64,000 bases of DNA from Asterias rubens (GCF_902459465.1 NC_047068.1:3472001-3536000); one strand, 5' to 3'. Positions 1-10,944 are shown, counted from the first letter of the stretch. A program made the numbers and translations. The notes: a model not told the origin generated them from the letters alone.

Positions 1-104
1 TGCCACAGGAAAAGTATTATTAAATCCGTCGTAGGAATATTGTTGCCTGGTTTTGGTTTGGTTTGGTTTTGAGAAACAATGACAAACCTGCTTTATGTTT
101 TCAT

Positions 105-268
105 ATATTATTTGGTTTGCGGTAACACCATATATGTATCTACTTGCCAGGTAGAGTTTGTTCTTTAGAGAACTGTCTTGCTTTATTCTACTACCGCGGA
201 GTAGATTGTTCGGATGTCCCCGGGAGACTTCTCAGTTCTGAAATGGTGTTACCGCAAACCAAATATAT
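105..268. mobile_element. palindromic element with ~25-bp inverted ends
   Basis: Arms at 105-131 and 243-268 are reverse complements (ggtttgcggtaacaccat). The inside holds a GTTCT...AGAAC hairpin and a CTACTCCGCGGTAG-type palindrome that recur at 59.6 and 60.5 kb. Similar TGGTTT-rich sequence flanks both sides. Confidence 0.6.
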
Positions 269-444
269 AGGATTATTGTTGTTGTCTGGTTTTGGTTTGG
301 TTAGAGAAAACAATAATAACTGCTTTAACCTATGTTTTGCTTTAGATCTGCGTTTTCGTAAAACTGCTGCAGGCTGTTGACGGTATAGCGAAACCAAAAT
401 AGTCTATTTCGGTACCAACATATAACACTTTTAATCTCAACTTA

Positions 445-608
445 TCGAAATCAAATTTTTGAAAAATTACTTCTTTTTTCAAAAACTACGTCACTTCAGA
501 GGGAGCCGTTTCTCACAATGTACTATCAACCTCTCCCCATTACTCGTTACCAAGTGAGGTTTTATGCTGATGATTATTTTGAGTAATTACCAATAGTGTC
601 CATCCCCT
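445..608 (+). mobile_element. TTAA-type MITE, 3' half
   Basis: Contains cacttcagagggagccg, caacctctccccattactcg and the end gtgtccatccccT before TTAA. Left half is lost. Confidence 0.65.
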
Positions 609-632
609 TTAACTAGGAACACCATTCACACG

Positions 633-783
633 CAATGGGAGACTTTCTGGGACGATAGAGGGCAGCAGACTTACCGGGTAAATCCATTGTTCTCAGAATT
701 ATGCGCATGTTCAGAACTACGTAAACAATGGAAGTTTACCCGGTATGTCTGCTGCCACCTAGCGTTGGAAAGTCTCCTATTGA
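633..783. mobile_element. ~150-bp palindromic MITE, copy 1
   Basis: Inverted ends (aatgggagacttt) surround two nearly complementary halves with ggcagcagac and ccgggtaaa. Other copies lie at 10246-10402 and 58069-58217. Confidence 0.65.
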
Positions 784-1559
784 ACGCACCCATATTGGTT
801 ACATAGCGTTGGGGAGTTCCCTGAAGAGTACCCTGCTGCCAAAATTGTTGTTCTCAACGCCTGGGGGAGCACACACATTGAGTAAACATTGAACAATAAT
901 GATATTTGAAAGATTCCTTTTGCAAGGAAGTTTGATTGAAACTGTTTCCGCGATGTATTGGCCTAATATGCTCAACCTATTCAAACTTCAAAAAGTGTCA
1001 CATTTCAAAAATTATATAGATCGTTGTTCTGCATGATGACACACATCAATACGGACCTTTTGAAATAAATCCAAGTTTGGTCGAATATCAGTTTCAGTTT
1101 AGTATTATGATAACCCTATTCTAACTTTTACACTACAATAATTTATCAAAATAAACACATTAATTTTTTGTTTATGGAAGTAACCTAACAAATCAATGAG
1201 CCACCAGCCTTAAAATACGAATCTGCGTCCAAACTTAATACGTGTAGTAGGTAAAAAAGGTAAAAACATCTTGCTGAATCACATAAGATTCTCAAGACTG
1301 GGTCAAATAGTGTTGGCAAAGACCCAACGGAAGGTAATGAACATGAAAATCCCCCAAACGTTGGCGGCAAAGCAACGGCAAAGAGGGAAAACTCGATGGA
1401 GCAGTAGTATGAGAGGCGTTATAAGACCTCCTTTTTATGAAGAGGGTCATGACCCTCAGTCATGAGGGTCTTCGATCTACTCTAAGCAGACTTTGGACCG
1501 GGTTGCTCGATTGATGTGTAAGGGGTGTACTTGTCTAGAAAAATTGCTTTGTTTTAAAT
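784..1559. other. no gene seen
   Basis: AT-rich sequence without convincing ORF, splice pattern or repeat ends. Short tandem-like gaccctcagtcatgagggtc palindrome at about 1450-1470. Confidence 0.5.
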
Positions 1560-1632
1560 TAATAAAGAAAAATGTTTGTTTGTTTGTTTATTTGTTTGCC
1601 TGTTTGTTTGTTTGGTTTTGTTTGTTTGTTCT
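1560..1632. repeat. (TTTG)n microsatellite
   Basis: Mostly gttt units with a few changes. A similar run lies at 14560-14605. Confidence 0.85.
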
Positions 1633-2017
1633 TGATTTGTTCTTAATTTGTATCAACTAGCATGGTAAGATTAAGATAAAGGAAATTGAAGAGACATTTC
1701 TCGATACAATCAACCGTCGCACGCACACCCCTTGTTAAAGAGTGTACAAGGCCCGTAGTTTTTATTGTCATGGTAACGTTTTGATCGTGTACGAGCCTGC
1801 TTTTAATTAAAACGTGGGAGTAAGGCTTTTGTGGTCCACGGGGATAGGCTTAAAGCGGTATGAGGGTAAACCCCTTGAGCCTTGGGCGTATCAGCCTAAG
1901 AGGGTTGTGGAAGTTCCCGTAGGAGATCAACATGAGGTTGCCCCTGAAAACGGGCACTATGAAAGTGAGAATGTGAGCGTAGGTGATGAACCTGAGGTTG
2001 TCCTGGAAAGTGGGCAC

Positions 2018-2018
<1 letters not shown>

Positions 2019-2056
<38 letters not shown>
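2019..2056. repeat. (AAT)n microsatellite
   Basis: About 12 perfect aat units. Other AAT runs: 41905-41930 and 56302-56338. Confidence 0.9.
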
Positions 2057-2057
<1 letters not shown>

Positions 2058-2206
2058 CATTTATAATGCACCATCTACATGTATCTAGTGTACAAGACCC
2101 TATTTCGAGGCGCAGAACAAAAAACAATACATATACAACAAAAAAGAAATGTAGAACATAATAAAAAATATACAATGAATAATCTACTGTCAAGACATGT
2201 AACGAG

Positions 2207-2554
2207 CTAAGTGTAAGAGGATTTAAATAAATGAGTTTTCAGCAAGTTTTTAAACAATGGAAGAGAACTACAGCATCTGATGTTATTAGGTAAAGCATTC
2301 CAAAGTTTAGGAGCACAAGCAGAAAAGGCACGATCGCCGTACGATGAGGAAGTTCTAGGAATAGTTAAAAGGGACTTAGCAGAAGAACGAAGAGTGCGAG
2401 AGGGGGCATAAGGTACAAGGAGATTTGCAATATAAGACGGAGTTAAGCCGATATGAGATTTAAAAGCAATAAGTAGAATTTTGAATTGAATTCGTTGTCG
2501 AATGGGAAGCCAGTGAAGTTCCTGCACTATACAATGTAGGTGTAATATGATCAC
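2207..2554 (-). mobile_element. LINE 3' end (CR1/L2/Rex-like), reverse-transcriptase C-terminus
   Basis: A minus-strand ORF of 115 codons has the familiar carboxyl end of these LINEs: LHWLPIRQRIQFKIL, then PSRTLRSS, YGDRAFS, APKLWNALP and FKNLLKTHLF. It is a 5'-truncated copy without the polymerase active site, lying inside the retroelement-like region. Confidence 0.78.
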
Positions 2555-3913
2555 ATTTTTTAGATTTGGTTAAAACACGAGCGGCAGCATTTTGTAAAAG
2601 TTGTAGTTTGTGACAATGATATTGAGGATGTGAGTGAGGGGCCAGAACAAGGGCTCAAACCTACTGCAGGTTCTGAGACTGGTCCAGCTAATGTAGTGGG
2701 CAATACAGGGTTAGATATAGGCCTACCTGATGGGCAGGAAACCTCTCGGAGGTATCCAAAAAGGGGACACCGACTACCTGTGAGGTTTAGGTAGCACTGT
2801 TAGGTAGCAGGGTTATTGATGGTGGTAGGTATTGACTGAAGGTTTTGTTTGGTTGTTTTTGTTTTGCTGCAGGATGGTTGAGGAGTGCTATAAGTGTCAT
2901 GACACCTTCACCTGCAAACAGGGCCTGTGGCGTCACCTTCGGGTTAAGCATGGCCCGCCCAAGTTTCTCCACTGCAAGTGGTGTAGCTTTAAGGGAAGGA
3001 GAAGAGGTGAGATAATTTTGGGAGACACTATCGAATTTGCCACCCTGATCACCTGGCGGAGGGTGCGAGGATCCAAGCCAAGCTCGAGAAGGAACCTCGC
3101 AGAGGTTCCCCTGTGTTGAATGGGGGAATGACACTCCCAATCTCGGTGGACCGGTCAGTGCTGGTTGGACGACTAGCTGGTGATGACCCAACCAAGCGGT
3201 CCTTAGCCCCAGCTATGGTGAGCAAGCCACCCCTATCGCCCAAGGCTCCAACCGAAGATAACCAGGCACCTCTGAGCCCCACAGTCATCAGCCTGTCACC
3301 ATCCCCGATATCGCCTCTTCATGCTCCACCAAGGTCCCCTTCGATTCGGTTGGGGGGCGAACCCCGCACCATGTTGGCAATCATGAGAGGGAAGCCTGCA
3401 AACACAGACGACTCTCCCCCAGGGACATCGTCCGAATCATCGTCCAAGAGCGCAGCTCCCGAGGCAGACCAAGATGGCGGCGAGGACTCCGTGGATCCGG
3501 AGGTACCAGCAAGACGGACCCGGTTTGCCCTGGTGGAGGAGACGATGTGTCGGAAGACGTACTTGGGCTCCAAGCTCGTCGACGTGGAGAACATCACACG
3601 CGTGTATATCAAATTAGTGGACCCTTCCCGCTACACCTTGGACCCCTAGCTGAGTAGACGAGCGATGAACTTAAGACTGAAATAATTTTTATTCTTGCCA
3701 CAATGACCTTTTTGAAAAATCAGTGCAGTATTCCGTCAAATTTATATTTTGATTATTGTTAAATTTTAAGATAAATCACAGTGTTCTTGTTTAATTATAA
3801 CGACTTGTATGCTTGCGGGTTCTGTGAGGTGTTACGCCGTTGTGAGGCATACGTGTAGTCTGTATTTGAGACGATTGTGTAACTTGCGTGAGGTTCACCT
3901 GTCACTTGGGCCC

Positions 3914-4134
3914 GATGATGACTGCTCTATGAATGACGACAACCCCCTGGGGTCAATTTCACAAAGTGATAGGACTAGTCTTAACTTAAGACTAGTCCAA
4001 GGAGATATTTTAACAACGTACGGCTAGTCCTATAGTTAAGACGAGTAACTCGTTCTAACTCGAGATAAGACGAGTCTTAACTCTTTGTGAAATCCACCCC
4101 CAGTGATCTTCACTTTAGGGTAAAGATTAATAAG
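3914..4134. mobile_element. TTTCACAAAG-ended MITE, copy 1
   Basis: Inverted ends (tttcacaaagtgat and actctttgtgaaat) enclose palindromic gactagtc and actcgt motifs. About 215 bp, including flanks, is almost identical to 9275-9488, so this is either a recent pair or part of a longer repeat. Confidence 0.6.
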
Positions 4135-4574
4135 GGGGACGAATTCTAACTTAAAACAATAAGTACTTTTAGTTACTTTTTATAGTGCCCTTCGGTTTTC
4201 GTTGGGGCTACAGTCGTTTTCCCCTCAGACTTTCCGCTTTGGGGAATAATTACAAGTATTTAGTTAGGTTCATATTTAAGTTGATACTTTTTGTTTGTTC
4301 ATGTACAGCGGTTTGTTATTTTGTACTAACAAGGCAATGTGCGTTTGTGTGTTCAACAGCGGAGGTCCGGTAGTAGAGTGACCTGTAACTCTTCCCGGTG
4401 TGGTTGATGTGTGTCTGTTTAGCCGGTTTGCCCTGTGTTTGGTATCCGGCTCATAACCTACTACTAATCTACTTGCGGGAACATTTCACAATTTGGTGTG
4501 TGAATAAATTCGGCTTTTAAGCTGTGGCCTAAATCAAACTACTTTTGTTATTGTTTAGTCTGTAATGTGTCTGA

Positions 4575-4980
4575 GTATAAACCATTGTTATTCAATAGAG
4601 ACGTATTGTAGTCACTTTGGTTGGGGAGCGAGGAAACTAGTAAAACAGACACATAAATCACAGAGCTGGCTGGGACAATGTTATGGTTCGCTGAATATAA
4701 GGGGGTTGGTTGTATCGACAACAACCTTTTTATCCTTTTGACAAGCATCATATATAACGTAACTTCAACGGCTGATGGTTGCACTTTGGTATTGTCACTT
4801 TTCAACTCGGCTCCGTTACGGGCTGTCTGGTACCTTCCATACATACATTTTGTTGTGAAGATTTTAATTGTGTAAATTGTGTGATATGACGAAAAGATAC
4901 TTTTTCCTTTTGAACTGAATTCATGATTTATTGTCTCACTCTTCTCACGCAGGTATTTAGTAGGGTCAAAACGTGAGGCC
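4575..4980. repeat. dispersed ~400-bp repeat, copy 1
   Basis: Shares gagacgtattgtagtcac, ggttgtatcgacaaca and acttcaacggctga with 17940-18420. No coding capacity or inverted ends seen. Confidence 0.5.
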
Positions 4981-5181
4981 ATTAACTTCTTTGTTACTAC
5001 GTTATTGATGTGTCTGTATAAAATGGAAAGCACAGTGACACAAAAGAATGAACAAACTGTTTATCACTAATCTTGACAGTCCTTGATTATTTACTATATA
5101 TCAATAATATCACGCCTAAAACTCAACTGCAGTTTTCATATAATTAACAGACCCAAATAGATGTGAGTGTATTATTATTAG

Positions 5182-5222
5182 CAGGCACGGCACTGATCGT
5201 TTTAACGATCAGTGCCTGCCGA
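5182..5222. repeat. short perfect palindrome
   Basis: GGCACTGATCGTT and its exact complement are separated by two T bases, within a slightly longer inverted region (gcaggca...tgcctgc). Confidence 0.6.
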
Positions 5223-5293
5223 TGAGCATACCGCAACATGTACATTTAAAACTAACTAGACTGTGAAACAAGGGAAGACTTGTGCTCAACATC

Positions 5294-5449
5294 ATGAGCA
5301 CAGATCAGCCTCCTGCTAAAATAAAACCAACAGATTTCAGTCTGTGTGTGAAGTGTCAAAATGTTCTAAAAAATTACAAACTTACATCACCAAAACGTTT
5401 GTCTTCAGTTGAGACATTTCTGTTTAGTGTTCATAAGAGGAGTGAATGA
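5294..5449 (+). CDS. short Cys-containing ORF of unknown origin
   Basis: A 51-residue ORF (MSTDQPPAKIKP...LCVKCQNVL...PKRLSSVETFLFSVHKRSE) ends at TGA. The Cys-x2-Cys and the SSVETF segment look protein-like, but I do not recognise a family. It stands alone between repeats and could be the amino end of a transposon protein or a dead exon. Confidence 0.28.
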   Translation: MSTDQPPAKIKPTDFSLCVKCQNVLKNYKLTSPKRLSSVETFLFSVHKRSE

Positions 5450-5751
5450 TGCAATCCAGATTTCTTAAATCCCCCCAAATCAGTCCAGCCAACAAGAAGG
5501 CCTTTGAAAAGGAAGGGCCTATAACAGCACATGTAGTTGACATTCCACGAAAGCGCTTGAAAGGTATACAAAAGTTCTGACTGTTGATAGTATGCTCTCA
5601 CTCTCACTCATATAGGCCTGCTTTAATCATATCAAAAGCCTTTGTTTAAAAGTAATCATTATTTTGGGGTATGTGAGATTAGAAATTGAAATGTCTATAC
5701 CATAATAAAGTTAGTATTGTTTGAAGCTTTGCACTGTGTGGAGAAAGTAGA

Positions 5752-5995
5752 AGGAACTATAAATAAATAGTAAACTTGCGGGTACATGTACAACCACATG
5801 TATATCTCTTTAGTGTGAATGTTGGTTTGGTCTCGACATTTCTAACGGTATACTCTGCTCATCTCTGAAGACGAGCAGAGTTTGTACACTGTTCGAAACA
5901 CCAAGACCAAACCGGCTCTTTTCAGAGCCAACACTCACCCGTTACAGGTTTACACATGGTTGTACCCGCAAGTTTACTATTTATTTATACTTCCT
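5752..5995. mobile_element. foldback element with histone-like stem-loop in one arm
   Basis: Long inverted arms start with ataaataaatagtaaacttg and meet at 5860. The right arm holds GGCTCTTTTCAGAGCC at 5914-5929; the left arm lacks exactly those 16 bp. A CTGAAGA...GAAAC hairpin occupies 5865-5900. Confidence 0.65.
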
Positions 5996-6072
5996 CCATA
6001 ATAAAATTGTTCTTCCTTGTATTAGAAACACAGCTTTTGCTTTTTTTGCAACAGCAAGACATAAGTTAGACT

Positions 6073-6178
6073 TGACAGATTTTTGAGCTCAAAAGACCTT
6101 AGCTCTCATTGTTAGCGTTGGAGAGCTCTCAGTAAAGCTAAACATCAGTTTGTCTTGTGAGCTCAAAAATCTATCAAT
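6073..6178. repeat. inverted repeat, about 106 bp
   Basis: Ends ttgacagatttttgagctca and tgagctcaaaaatctatcaa pair, with a second inner pair around gagctct. Probably a small foldback element. Confidence 0.5.
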
Positions 6179-6395
6179 TGAATAGTTCTGTCAGATAAAA
6201 CAAGAAAGGACAGACACTGTTCTTTATTCCTGTTCTGTACACATTTTGTTATTGATTGTATAGTTTTTACATTGCAGATTGTACATGAGAGTGAGTGGTC
6301 ATAATATACTCTATTGCGTGCTATTTAGCCAACCAGTACCCATGCAAGTCCATAAAGTCAATAAAAGGCAAGCTGCGAGGGCGTATTGTTGCTCT

Positions 6396-6606
6396 GGCCT
6401 AATTTCATGGCTCTGCTTACTATAAGAAAAGAATCAGCGCTTACAAAAGCAGGGAATTACGGCGCTTATGTCAAGCGTATTTCACAGGTTAGCAGGAAAT
6501 TTTTGCTTGTGGGCATGCTTACTCCACGGTACCTAGCACAGAAACCTAGCACTTGCACAGTAAGCACAGAATTTGACGGTAAGCAGAGCCATGAAATTAG
6601 GCCCGG
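6396..6606. repeat. GCTTACGG-type dispersed repeat
   Basis: Begins ctaatttcatggctctgctta and ends gcagagccatgaaattagg, an inverted pair. Related copies: 20622-20830, 41160-41370 and 53738-54162. Confidence 0.55.
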
Positions 6607-6609
6607 TTA

Positions 6610-8190
6610 ATTTTGGGCATGGAACTGTTTTGGGAGATGAGCTGAGTTGCAGATAGTCAGAGCTGAGCAGTAGATCAGTGCAGCAGGATGCAAAGTTGCA
6701 GAACAGCTAGCCCACTGGTGGTTGCTGATAGAGATGGTTAGTTAGCTGAATGAGCAGAGACAGAACAGATATCCAGTGACATACACAGCAGGCTACACAG
6801 AGCACACAATAAATCAAACCGTATGCTATTTACTAGAGCAGCGCAGACTCCCCACCCCCTACACATTTCCACAATTCATAAGATGCACAGTATACAAATT
6901 GAATCACTCAATCTGATATTACATACCAAGTGTACTAATTGTGAATATTGATGGTTGAAGTTTGCATGAATAAATAACCACAATTCTTCTGTTGAAATTA
7001 AATAAAACGTTTCAAAGACTGATTTATATTGCTGTTTTAGTTGTCAGATAATAAGTAGACTGGCTCCTTGATCTTCCCCAAACTCTCCTTTATTGACTCC
7101 AAGATCATCATGACCTATCTGCCAACTGTTCAGACTTGATTGGAATTGCCAGATTTTTGAGATTACAGATTACAGGCTGCAAAAAATCAGAACATTCCTA
7201 CTTCTGAAAAGAAACCACTGTGAACAATTTCTGGCAAAAGTGTATTCCATTTGTTTGTGACAGCAGAGATTTTCTTACAGAGATTTGAGCACATTGTAAT
7301 GGTGTACATAATTTGTTATGGATGTAATAAGCTTTACTGCATAACCTTTTGTGTTTCTATCTGAGAACTTTATAAACTGGTGTTCCTATTGTTGAGGTTT
7401 CACGGTTGGCAGGTATGGATTATGCCCCTTTTAGCTTCCATATTTATATCATCAGCCTCTGTGGGTAAATGCTCTCCAATAGACAAAACCCCAAACACCG
7501 ATGAAGCATTGGCGTTAACAATCCTGTTCCTAATCAGCGGATGCAGATCAACTACTTCCGAGTCCCATCTATCCCTACAGCTTAATCAACCCAGTCATAG
7601 CAGAGAAATCATCAAGTGCAGAGAAAACACAACTTGAAGCCCCACTCTCTAGCGAGTGTCATATTTGTTTAATCTTATATTATTCTTAACTGTAAAGGTG
7701 TATTTTAAAATAAATGAACCCTAAATCTTGAAAACGTCAGAATAAATGTGTACTGCACACCTCTGTTAAACACCAAAATGTATTTTGTTCTCTGATGCTT
7801 TTATGTTTTGTTATGTATGTACTTCATTTTAATCAGGACTCTAGTCTTATCTTAGTCCTTGTTGTGACAACTGACAACAATTTTGTAAATAAAATAGTTG
7901 AAGGCAGGCTTGTCATTGTATTGTAATTGATTAAACCATGGATGGAGCTGTAAAAGGGACAGAAGGGACAAACAAGCCCCAATTTGATGTAGTTCTTTTC
8001 AAACGTTTGAGTTTTATCACAACAATAGGATAGTCATTCATAACTGTGGAGTTCCAAAATTTCTTCTAAATCTAAGCATACGATAAAATGCCGATATAAA
8101 ATGGCGATATAATCTTGGCAGTCATTAATGAATCCGAGAAGTTGACATTTACCTTAAAAAACAATCTTCATTTGTACTTATTGGCCATCT
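6610..8190. other. unassigned sequence, possible old coding remnant on the minus strand
   Basis: Mostly featureless and AT-rich. On the minus strand 7400-7580 is open for about 58 codons (RDRWDSEVVDLHPLIRNRIV and onward) and then stops; I cannot name a family. Confidence 0.3.
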
Positions 8191-8287
8191 GATGTGAAAA
8201 AAAGGAGTGAGATCAGATGATCGTGCATATGCACCCGGTCACTCTTCGCGTTTGTTTACATCAACATCCGGGACATTTCACATGCCT

Positions 8288-8500
8288 CACCTTGCCAGAA
8301 TGGCGTCCGCTGGCCCCCACGATTATTTCACGTATTTGCACTGCGTCTGCGTTGAGTTATCGATCTTGCGCCGCTACGCGGCGCTATACGATCGTTGGTG
8401 GCGACGACGTAACATTTTTCCAAATTTATTCCTCCATGGATATACGTACATTGTACTGTTCGGTGCCGGTCGGAGTCACATGTATCATATCATTGTATGA
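8288..8500 (+). CDS. low-confidence ORF in a CpG-rich patch
   Basis: Between 8.2 and 8.45 kb CpG is much denser than nearby. An ATG in good context (agaATGGCG at about 8299) opens a short basic ORF with LRRYAALYDRWWRRRN. I see no domain and no clear splice donor. It may be a promoter with a first exon, or chance. Confidence 0.2.
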   Translation, partial: HLARMASAGPHDYFTYLHCVCVELSILRRYAALYDRWWRRRNIFPNLFLHGYTYIVLFGAGRSHMYHIIV

Positions 8501-8950
8501 TTTATTCATTCATTGCATAACACATGGAAGTTAGTCCTACTTTACTTGCGGTTAATGACAAGAAAAATACAGATATTTAAGATTTGTTTTCTCTAAACAT
8601 ACCTTTGAAACATAGCAAGTCTTTAGTGAACAATCAGGTGTACCTTGAAGAATCATAGGCGGATGGAAAAACTTCTAATTTTTCATAAACTTAGTGAGGT
8701 CTTTTTTTCCTGCTGGTGTCGGCCTCAAATCTCCCTCCATTGCTCAAACATTGAACAAGAGAGGGCGCTCTCCAACAATAACGGGGATTTAAAAGGACTG
8801 GAAGGGGTTTCCCCTTTCAGATTATCATGAGTGTACTTTAGCCCTGGCGGCCTTACACTTTCGTTTTGTTTCTGTGTTGTTGTTTTATCGTGTATTATAT
8901 TTATATCTACATTGGTTGTTCAATATTATTCTGCCTATAATTTTACCTAA

Positions 8951-9235
8951 ACCATCTCAGCTCCCTGGGGAGTATAGGCCTATTATACTCCCCAGGGAAC
9001 TGAGATACAACCTGTGCAGCCAAGTATATGCAGCGAACCAAGCTTAACCAATCACAGGAACCACCTCTGCCCTCAAGTTTACCCCTTGTTGAAGAGAACC
9101 AATATAGTTAGAGTGTCGACTTGCTGAAGAACACAAGTGTCATGACCGGGATTTGAACCCACACCCTGTTGCTCAGCAACCCAGAACTTAAGATCTTAAG
9201 ACCAATGTACTAAACCTCTCAGCCTTGACATGCCA
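8951..9235 (-). mobile_element. tRNA-derived SINE, copy at 9.1 kb
   Basis: On the minus strand a tRNA-like head with B-box GGGTTCAAATC (9149-9163 region) is followed by the body seen at 42.0 and 56.8 kb (ccatctcagctccctgg). The body carries a 20-bp palindrome around ggcctat. Confidence 0.6.
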
Positions 9236-9274
9236 CAGAAATGGTGCAGAATTTATGGTAGAATAATATCTGAA

Positions 9275-9488
9275 TGATGACTGCTCTATGAATGACGACA
9301 ACCCCCTGGGGTCAATTTCACAAAGTGATAGGACTAGTCTTAACTTAAGACTAGTCCAAGGAGATATTTTAACAACGTACGGCTAGTCATATAGTTAAGA
9401 CGAGTAACTCGTCCTAACTCGAGACAAGACGAGTCTTAACTCTTTGTGAAATCCCCCCCAGTGATCTTCACTTTAGGGTAAAGATTAA
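9275..9488. mobile_element. TTTCACAAAG-ended MITE, copy 2
   Basis: Nearly the same as 3914-4134 over the whole length, including the unique-looking gatgactgctctatgaatg before the inverted end. Confidence 0.6.
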
Positions 9489-9888
9489 GAAAATACACTT
9501 GGGTGTCGCAACCTAGGGGTGCATGCAATCCTTCTTATTGTTAAAACCCTGCGTTAAAGGGGGGGGGCATCACGTACTGCCAAATTTGTCCCTTTCAAAT
9601 AAAATAATAAAAAATTGCTGATTCATTAATGAAACCAAAAAAAAATAATTTCCTGACTTCCTTCATTACACGCTTGAGAAACAAAATGAAAAGTTTGACG
9701 TGACGTCATATGCAAGAAGTCTATTGTTAAATGAATCACATGAAATATAGGGATATATTATAAAACAAACAGGATGTATTTTATTCATAATACAATGTAG
9801 CAAAATAATCCCTCCTTGAAATCTGGACTGTTCCATTTCACAAGGCAGAGTCGAGTGAAATGATTTCCCCTCCTTATATCTACTTTAA

Positions 9889-10415
9889 AGGCACTCTGGA
9901 TACTTTCGGTAATTACTCAAAATAATTATTCGCATGAAATGAAACCTTACTTGGTAACAATGTGGAGAGCTGTTGATAGTATAAAACATTGTGAGAAACA
10001 GCTCCCTCTGAAGTAACCTAATTTTCGAGAAAGAAGTAATTTTTCACGAATTTGATTTGGTGACCTCAGATTTAGAATTTCAGGTCTCGAAATCAAGCAA
10101 AGAGAAAGCACACAACTTCGTGTGACAATTTTTTTTTTCCCTTCATTATTATCTCGCAACTTCAACGACCGATTGAGCTCAATTTTCACAGGTTTGTTAT
10201 TTTATGCATATGTTGAGATACACCAAGAGAGGAGACTGGTCTTTGACAATGGGAGACTTTGAGGCGCTAGGTGGCAGCAGACTGACCATGTAAATTTCCA
10301 TTGTTTACAGAGTTCTGAGCATGCGCACATTACAGAGAACAATGGATTTTACCTGGTAAGTCTGCTGCCACCAAGCGTCCTGAAAGTCTCCCATTACCAA
10401 TAGTGTCCACTGCCT
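9889..10415. mobile_element. TTAA-type MITE, interrupted
   Basis: TTAA at both edges (9885-9888 and 10416-10419). Complete apart from the 157-bp palindromic insertion at 10246. Confidence 0.75.
10246..10402. mobile_element. ~150-bp palindromic MITE, copy 2, inside a TTAA MITE
   Basis: Same family as 633-783. It interrupts the conserved tgacaattaccaatagtg end of the TTAA MITE at 9.9-10.4 kb, so it inserted later. Confidence 0.68.
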
Positions 10416-10609
10416 TTAATGTACTCATATCCTGCAGCCAATATTTGTATAAAAGGTAGCCCTGTACTTCTATTTATTACTCATAACTCTGTGTACAATC
10501 AATTTGATTATATAACATATTGTATTATTCATTTTGAATTACTGTGATTTCTGCAATATCAATAAATGCATACATAATATCCTTCTAACAAGTTAACTTT
10601 TCAGCCTTT

Positions 10610-10940
10610 GAGCTAGCCTTGCTCAAGGCAGTCGCATTATTCGCTCCGAAAAGACGCCGCTGTAAACCCACCCTTATGCCCTGTGCATGGTGCGTGCGAT
10701 CACACCGCATGACCCACCCGTATACACATTGTCACATCGTACGACTACTGTGCACACAAATCATCCGCCCTCGTACCACTAACCGCATGCGGAGGCCGCT
10801 GACGGCCGACGCATGCGGATAGTGTACGGGGGCATCGTGTCGTGCGATGTTACGCACAGTGAATACGGGTGGGTTTTTTATACAGCGGCGGTCTTTTTTC
10901 GGAGTGAATAATTCGACTGCCTTGACGAAGGCTACCTTTG
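10610..10940. mobile_element. foldback element, about 330 bp
   Basis: Inverted ends of about 50 bp: aaggcagtcgcattattcgc and gaataattcgactgccttga, extended by ccgctgta and tacagcgg. A second inner palindrome surrounds gcatgcgg. Confidence 0.65.
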
Positions 10941-10944
10941 AGCA

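Larger units (their letters stand above)
1814..3649 (+). pseudogene. decayed retroelement-like region with a C2H2 zinc-finger ORF
   Basis: Three pieces lie in order. 1814-2017 encodes a Glu/Val-rich segment (GDQHEVAPENG, then GDEPEVVLESGH) that runs into an AAT microsatellite. 2609-2794 is open and ends RRYPKRGHRLPVRFR-stop, a tail style typical of LTR-retrotransposon polyproteins. After an acceptor-like ctgcag at 2872, an ORF shows one C2H2 finger (CYKCHDTF...RHLRVKH) and a second one broken near 3000 by a frameshift (CKWCSF...| ...HYRICHPDH). A Pro/Ser-rich linker and the end VDPSRYTLDP-stop at 3649 follow. A LINE tail on the other strand is inserted between the first two pieces. No flanking LTR pair was recognised, so the class is an inference. 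Confidence 0.42.

Noticed and set aside
1814-2161. ORF with a run of Asn
   Set aside because: The run is the AAT microsatellite; only the part before it looks like retroelement coding sequence.
5914-5929. A real histone gene nearby
   Set aside because: No histone ORF lies within several kilobases of any of the stem-loop copies on either strand.
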